Shown one piece after another: positions 62,905 through 64,000 of a DNA stretch of 64,000 nucleotides; position 1 is the stretch's first letter; every line of letters begins with the position of its first letter. Source of the DNA: Marichromatium gracile (GTDB lineage: Bacteria > Pseudomonadota > Gammaproteobacteria > Chromatiales > Chromatiaceae); contig NZ_SMDC01000001.1 of assembly GCF_004343155.1 (NCBI RefSeq), positions 186,001-250,000 on the forward strand. Reading direction: 5' to 3'. The notes below the pieces were generated by a model. It worked only from the letters and a program-made list of their open reading frames with translations, was not told the DNA's origin and did not search any database. Made by a program: the position numbers and the translations under genes.

Positions 62905-63832
62905 GCTCGCCGCCGGCGAGACCACCGCCAATACCATCCACGCCCGCGCCAGCGGTGCCTATCTGGGACTGGCCATCGGCGACGCCCTCGGCGCCACCGT
63001 GGAGTTCATGACCCCGACCGAGATCCGCACCCGTCACGGCGTCCACCGCGACCTGGTCGGCGGCGGCTGGCTCAGGCTGCGTCGCGGTCAGGTCACCGAC
63101 GACACCGCGATGTCGCTGGCACTCGGCCAGGCACTGCTCGACCATGGCCGCGTCGAGGCCGCGCCCATCGCCGAGGCCTTCAGCGCATGGATGCGCACCA
63201 AGCCGGTCGACATCGGGCATACCGTGCGCCGGGGCATCTCGCGCTATCGCCGTACCGGCGCCACCGAGGTCCCGGAGAACACCTACGACGCCGGCAACGG
63301 CGCCTGCATGCGCACCCTGCCGATCGCGCTCTTCACCCTCGGCGCCGAGGCCGAGGCCGTCGCCGCGGCATGCCGCACCCAGGCCCATGTCACCCATCAC
63401 AACCCGCTCTCGGACGCCGCCACCCTGACCGTGGTGCGCATGGTGCAGAGCGCCATCCTCGGCGCTACCCGCGAGCACCTGCGCGAGCTGGCCGAGGCAC
63501 TGATCGCCGAGGAGCCGTGCTTCGCCTTCGATCGCGGCCGGGTCGAGAACCCGAGCGGCTATATCGTCGAGACGATGCGCGCGGTGCTGCAGGCGTTGTT
63601 CGCCACCGACGGCCTCGAGGCGGCGCTGATCGACGTGGTCAACCGTGGCGGCGATGCCGACACCACCGGCGCCATCCTCGGCATGATCGTCGGCGCGCTG
63701 CACGGTCCCGAGGCCATCCCGCGACGCTGGCTCGACGGACTCGAACACACCAGCGCCACGGCCTGCCGTGAACAGGCTCAGGCGCTGGTGCGTGCCTCGG
63801 CGCTGTGCCGAGGCCGCGCTCAGCCACGATAG
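62879..63832 (+). CDS. draG: ADP-ribosyl-[dinitrogenase reductase] hydrolase
   Basis: Removes ADP-ribose from Arg of the NifH Fe protein, re-activating nitrogenase when ammonium or darkness signals end. 317 residues with metal-binding GDALGATVEF, TDDTAMSLAL, HHNPLSDAA and GGDADTTGAIL. The N-terminus includes about 20 residues before the conserved core. draT, its partner, is not in the window. The gene is read inside the end of nifQ, implying coupled translation. Confidence 0.95.
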   Translation: MFVLDLRTELAAGETTANTIHARASGAYLGLAIGDALGATVEFMTPTEIRTRHGVHRDLVGGGWLRLRRGQVTDDTAMSLALGQALLDHGRVEAAPIAEAFSAWMRTKPVDIGHTVRRGISRYRRTGATEVPENTYDAGNGACMRTLPIALFTLGAEAEAVAAACRTQAHVTHHNPLSDAATLTVVRMVQSAILGATREHLRELAEALIAEEPCFAFDRGRVENPSGYIVETMRAVLQALFATDGLEAALIDVVNRGGDADTTGAILGMIVGALHGPEAIPRRWLDGLEHTSATACREQAQALVRASALCRGRAQPR

Positions 63833-64000
63833 AAGTCGAACAGCAGCACGAACACCGCGCTCGCCACCACCAGCCCGGTGAGCATCACCGGGATGCCCAC
63901 GCGCAGCCAACCGAGCGGGGTGATGCGCGCCTCGGGGATGCCGCTGCGCTCGGACTCGGCCACGCAGATGACGTTGGCGGTGGCGCCGATGTGCGAGCCG
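63820..64000 (-). CDS. SLC13/ArsB-like permease, C-terminal fragment (runs off the window)
   Basis: Reading the minus strand from the window end gives GSHIGATANVICVAESERSG, then ITPLGWLRVGIPVMLTG and a last membrane helix ending in LLFDFYRG, stop at 63820. This matches the C-terminal part of anion permeases (divalent anion/Na+ symporter and arsenite permease families). The convergent overlap with draG is 13 bp. Only the last 60 codons are in the window; substrate unknown. Confidence 0.78.
   Translation of the reverse strand, partial: GSHIGATANVICVAESERSGIPEARITPLGWLRVGIPVMLTGLVVASAVFVLLFDFYRG

Noticed and set aside
62492-63910. 472-codon open frame antisense to nifQ-draG
   Set aside because: Shadow of two well-supported genes; its low-complexity residues carry no motif.

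Overview
This 64 kb window reads as chromosomal DNA of a GC-rich gammaproteobacterium, most plausibly a purple sulfur bacterium of the Chromatiaceae. That assignment is inference. It rests on the mix of nitrogenase-cofactor genes (nifB, a NifB-type ferredoxin, nifQ), reversible nitrogenase control (draG), NiFe-hydrogenase maturation genes (hypA, hypB, a hupK-like gene, hypCDE), glycogen use, the gammaproteobacterial gene orders atpGDC-glmUS and his-tatABC, and very strong G/C bias at third codon positions. No photosynthesis or sulfur-oxidation gene is present, and I saw no rRNA, tRNA, CRISPR array, insertion sequence or prophage. It looks like stable core chromosome with a few accessory cassettes.

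Layout. 1-6.4 kb: end of the ATP synthase operon (atpG, atpD, atpC, terminator), then glmU-glmS for UDP-GlcNAc supply. 6.6-8.9 kb: a DUF1631 protein with a hexanucleotide microsatellite. 9.0-13.5 kb (minus strand): tightly overlapping surface-glycan genes (epimerase, two glycosyltransferases) and a DUF302 protein. 13.6-18.9 kb (minus): a Gly/Tyr/Pro-rich exported protein, hypB, hypA, speA, gdhA. 19.1-26.1 kb (minus): glgP, a DUF2939 protein, yheS, comM, ubiK. 26.1-30.5 kb (plus): a nitrogen-regulated unit of TorF-type porin, PII protein and two ammonium channels, preceded by an NtrC-like site and a sigma-54 promoter. 30.5-37.5 kb (minus): TonB receptor, paired ABC half-transporters and a methyltransferase behind a Fur-box-like site, a probable metal-chelate uptake unit. 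37.6-42.1 kb (minus): hybrid-like histidine kinase, REC-PAS regulator, ArsR-family repressor with a cysteine pair at persulfide-sensor spacing, and speE. 42.3-48.5 kb: TPR protein, methyltransferase, hupK-like gene, hypCDE, PAP2 phosphatase. 48.7-55.3 kb: Cache protein, XRE regulator, CysB-like LysR regulator, tatCBA and hisE-I-A-B without hisH or hisF. 55.3-59.7 kb: heptamer repeats, dtd, pip, a second DUF2939 gene, typA. 60.0-64.0 kb: a NifA/sigma-54-controlled nifB-ferredoxin-nifQ-draG run, ending in the C-terminus of a permease on the opposite strand.

Nitrogen is the strongest linking theme. NtrC and sigma-54 probably switch on the porin-PII-Amt unit under ammonium limitation; NifA and sigma-54 probably switch on nifB, whose product with ferredoxin and NifQ feeds FeMo-cofactor synthesis; DraG reverses ADP-ribosylation of nitrogenase reductase and in other bacteria responds to PII/AmtB; GdhA assimilates ammonium. 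The hyp genes would mature a hydrogenase able to recycle nitrogenase-derived H2.

Three tandem heptamer arrays share the pattern CTGG(T/C)NG and sit close to copies of a dispersed GATTGAACCGC-type motif, a repeat family not explained by any gene. Coordinates of start codons are my choices from ribosome-binding sites, overlaps and family N-termini. All functional assignments come from reading motifs, not from database searches.
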